This document shows, in pieces, positions 60,958-64,000 of a DNA stretch of 64,000 nt. The position numbers and the translations under genes are program-made. The first letter of the stretch is position 1. The number at the start of each line of letters is the position of its first letter. The notes below the pieces were generated by a model, which saw only the letters and a program-made list of their open reading frames with translations, had not been told where the DNA came from and searched no databases. Source of the DNA: Lanius collurio (Eukaryota > Chordata > Aves > Passeriformes > Laniidae); NCBI GenBank assembly GCA_020086605.1, contig JACBWW010000003.1, forward strand, positions 6,017,862 through 6,081,861, read 5' to 3'.

Positions 60958-62533
60958 AATGTTCTTTCAAAATATTTTCCCAACATATTTTTTTCTCTCC
61001 AGCTTTAAATACAACTGCAAATATTTTACTTTGCCAATCTCTAATATTTTGACTATTTAAAAAAATTGGATCAACATAGACACATTTCCTAACATTTAAT
61101 AACATCAACAGGTTACTAATTACTGAAATACTATAAATTAGAAAATATTGAGGAAATCTTTACACCTGAGTCCAGTCTTTCCACTGTAACTGTTACACTC
61201 AAATCTATACTTAAAGCAAAAAAGAATTATTTCTTCAAATGCTGTGCATGTCTTAAGCTGTCAGCAAACAGGTCCACCTGTTTAACCTGCTGCTAGATTC
61301 TTAATGAGTCACCCAGGAAAGGAAGAGAGAAAACACAACTGTTAGAAAAAGAATAAAGGGAAGATTTTTTTCTTTTTTATCTAATGCCTTAAAAGGCTGT
61401 GTATGTAACAGCTGGGAAACATCTGATATGAGTCATTGGTAGGCTAGCCAATAAAAACCTGAAAAAAACCCAGGTTTCATTATATTATTTTATATTTATA
61501 TTTTATTACTAACACTATTTTAGCCTTTCCTCTGTGTGACCCCACAATAACTCTATCACTGGTCTGGGTAGGACAGGAAATGAATGATAATGAACAAAAT
61601 TCTTTTAATCATGAAAGTGTTTGAATGTCTAAGTACTATTAATTAATTTGGATTTGTTTTTTCACTTCTACTTACTATTTCATACCTGTAAAGAAATAGG
61701 AAATTTCTCATTTATCTTATGTAACTGATCTAAGAGCCTTGAAGCTTTTTGAATTTAGGTCTGAACTACCAGTTTATTGTGAAAAAGTCCAGCCAGAAGC
61801 AAGGACAGATGGAAGCATAAAGCTTCCCACACAAACCCAGCATGAGTTTATAGCTCTGTGGACTCACAGTGACCACCACCACACCTCAGACACAAACAGC
61901 CTCTCATTATGCCTGAAACTCAGCACCCTCCCAGGGCGATGCACTGCTGGGAATCCTGCAAAGTGAAAAGCGCTGCAAAGGCTGCCCTTCTTCAATACTG
62001 AGGCACACATTCTAAAAAATACAAATATTTTAGTTTTCCATTAAGTTTTGGCGAAGCAACGCTTCTTTCAATGACTCTTTCTTTTCTACAGCTTTTAATT
62101 GGAAAAAGAATAAGAAAATCCCATTGTGCTGTAAGCATTATTTTCCAAAATGCTGTTACAACAACTTGAAAACAAAGTGAAACTAAATTACACCAGGGTG
62201 ATTAACAAATCAGAAAACAGAAGTTCTTAATGTATTTTGTCATGAAAGATCACATGTATTCTAACACTACTAAAAAAGTGGAGAAAACAACATAAAAAAA
62301 CAACAGTGAAAAATAACACTAAAGGAGAGAGTTAAACCTGGAACATTTAATTTTGTGCTATCAGGAAACTCTGAAAAATATGGTATCTGAATATTTAAAA
62401 ATAAGACAGGGGTACCCACATGTCATTTACTAGATCAATCTGCATAAGTATATGAAAGGAAAGTACATCGTTTTGGACATCATTGGAAAAATTCAGAAAA
62501 AAAAATTAGTCCTGCATACTAAAATCAATATGG

Positions 62534-62670
62534 AGAGAGCATCTTAGCTCAGTTGGTGAGAGAATGGTATTAATAACATCAGGGTTCAACCTCTGTTTGG
62601 GCCATTCACTTAAGAGCTGGACTTGATGATCCTTGTGGGTCCCTTCCCACTCAGAATATTCTGTGATCTA
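62534..62670 (+). mobile_element. tRNA-Ile-derived SINE with CR1-like tail (TguSINE1-like)
   Basis: The head resembles tRNA-Ile(AAT). Box A TAGCTCAGTTGG is at 62,545-62,556, an anticodon-arm-like TATTAATAACA at 62,569-62,579, box B GGTTCAACC at 62,583-62,591, and the acceptor-like end TTTGGGCCA just after. It is followed directly by a CR1-type 3' end (GGACTTGATGATCC, GGGTCCCTTCCCACTCAGAA, TTCTGTGAT). This head-plus-tail design is that of SINEs mobilised by CR1. TguSINE1 in zebra finch is described with a tRNA-Ile head and CR1 tail, hence the name. The acceptor stem is decayed, so it is not a functional tRNA. Confidence 0.8.
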
Positions 62671-64000
62671 GAAATAAACATTCTCTGATCTTCCTTCACA
62701 TATGAAGTTCAAAAATTTAAATAGAGACGTTTCTTTGGACCTCCTGTGGGATACCCAAGACATCTAAATTTGAGTGGTTATATTAGGTAACTTCTCTTCT
62801 TCTAGAACTTTTCCTGTCTATAGTAAGTGGGGATAAGTTAGTCCTAGGGAACAAATTCTTCACACAATTTAAGTGCTGGCTAAATTTCTCCAGTCATTAA
62901 AAAAACCCCATATGTCATATTATAGTAAGTAATCTACAGAAAAACAGAGCAAAGAACAAGATATCACAGCAAATAAAACTGAAAGCCATGCAAATATTTA
63001 CAGTAAACACAAAAGAACAAAGTTTCTTCTGTTAGGGACTAAGAAACATCACATTTGAACTGAGAAACAGACCACATCTATCCAAAGTTGGGCAGACTGA
63101 ATAGAACTACAATGTGGGTCTCAAACGATGAGTATAGAGATGCTACTGCCAGAACAAACACAGATGTATCTCCATTCAGTTGTCTGACTGTGTATATGGA
63201 ATGCAATGGTGGGAATTACTCAATGATATGCATGTAAAGGAAAAATAAAGCGAATTGTGGTGCTCAGAAACAACTGGATTGGTGAAAACAGACTCCAGTC
63301 ATAATTTAGGTAGGGACTCTTGAGTACATCACCAGCTAAAAGAAGCTTACAGATCTGAATTAAATTCTCCTGTGTGATTCTTTATGTAAAATGAGAAACA
63401 GTACATTCATTGTAAGTTCATAAGATTACAAAAGAATGTCTGATTCCACCACATATTTATGTCCCCTTAAAACGTAGATGGTAACACAGTTTGGCTGGTT
63501 GATGGGATCAAAAGGCAGCAACATAATGAAGATATTTCATTCAATTGAATCAAGCCTGGGGAAAGAAAGCTAGTTTGAAAAATCCTTTTAGGATATCAAT
63601 ATAGAAAAGAAAAAAAGTGAGATAAAAGAATGTATAGATAATCACCAGATGGTAAACAAAAACTTCTTTTTTTTCTATGAGTCTAACTCAAACATGAAAG
63701 AAAAGCATTTACAATACAAATATTTTTAGAGTTAGGCCCAAATTATACACAGGCAATAATGGACAAAAATCAGCATCAACAAAAAATTCCCCCAAAAATT
63801 AAAGATTATACAGAGGTATGCTTCAACAAAAGTCTGAATTTAAAAAAAAATATCTAGATGGTCTTACTAAGATTACCTTCAAATATACCCCACCAAACCT
63901 CCAGAACTCACTCTCATAAGGAAGCAAAGACATTGGCCAGTTCCCTCTTTCAATAGTACTTCTAGATTTGTTAACCTGAATTGTTCTCAAGGGCATTAAA

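Larger units (their letters stand above)
60353..64000 (-). other. INVS intron (5' side runs out of window)
   Basis: The preceding ankyrin exon (human ...HYAAQSNFA) is not found here. The stretch contains a 32-bp tandem duplication (60,615), a CR1 end (60,731-60,957) and the tRNA-Ile SINE (62,534-62,670). Confidence 0.75.

Noticed and set aside
60803..61108. 101-codon minus-strand ORF
   Set aside because: Second half is the C-terminus of CR1 ORF2; the first half is unrelated flanking sequence.
62534..62610. Functional tRNA-Ile gene
   Set aside because: The acceptor stem does not pair, the head runs into a CR1 tail, and no terminator T-run follows; it is a SINE head.

Overview
The window is a stretch of bird nuclear genome, AT-rich, with long introns and GT-AG splice sites. 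Birds are indicated by several CR1 LINE fragments with the avian 3' end. A tRNA-Ile-headed SINE with a CR1-like tail (62.5 kb) resembles TguSINE1 of songbirds, so a passerine is the best guess. No search could be run, so the species is not claimed.

Two protein-coding genes lie tail to tail, matching the order I know for human 9q31 (INVS next to TEX10). On the + strand, the last six coding exons of TEX10 (13,070-31,394) encode about the C-terminal 270 residues, ending in a stop, a short 3' UTR and AATAAA at 31,492. Earlier TEX10 exons are upstream of the window, and 1-13,069 reads as intron. On the - strand, ten coding exons of INVS (inversin/nephrocystin-2) run from 60,352 down to 32,709 and give 842 codons in a consistent phase. 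They carry the distal ankyrin repeats, both RxxLxxxxN D-boxes and both IQ motifs. The exons for the N-terminal roughly 300 residues are beyond 64,000. The two poly(A) signals are only about 265 bp apart.

The rest is intron and repeats: a near-complete solo LTR with a 4-bp target duplication (15,925-16,687), five CR1 fragments, the SINE, a 120-nt uninterrupted purine tract (47.4 kb), short tandem duplications, and two CpG-enriched patches in INVS introns (43.4-43.7 and 57.25-58.3 kb). A 213-codon antisense ORF lies in the 12-kb TEX10 intron and is unexplained.

The two genes have separate roles. TEX10 is a nuclear/nucleolar scaffold of the PELP1-TEX10-WDR18 (Rix1-like) and 5FMC complexes, used in 60S ribosome maturation and transcription. 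INVS is a ciliary and cytoplasmic scaffold that moderates Wnt signalling and sets left-right asymmetry. I found no bacterial-type system, CRISPR array or clearly new gene system. The most distinctive points are the INVS C-terminal exon, which does not resemble the mammalian end, the tRNA-Ile SINE, the LTR, and the CpG-rich intronic block.
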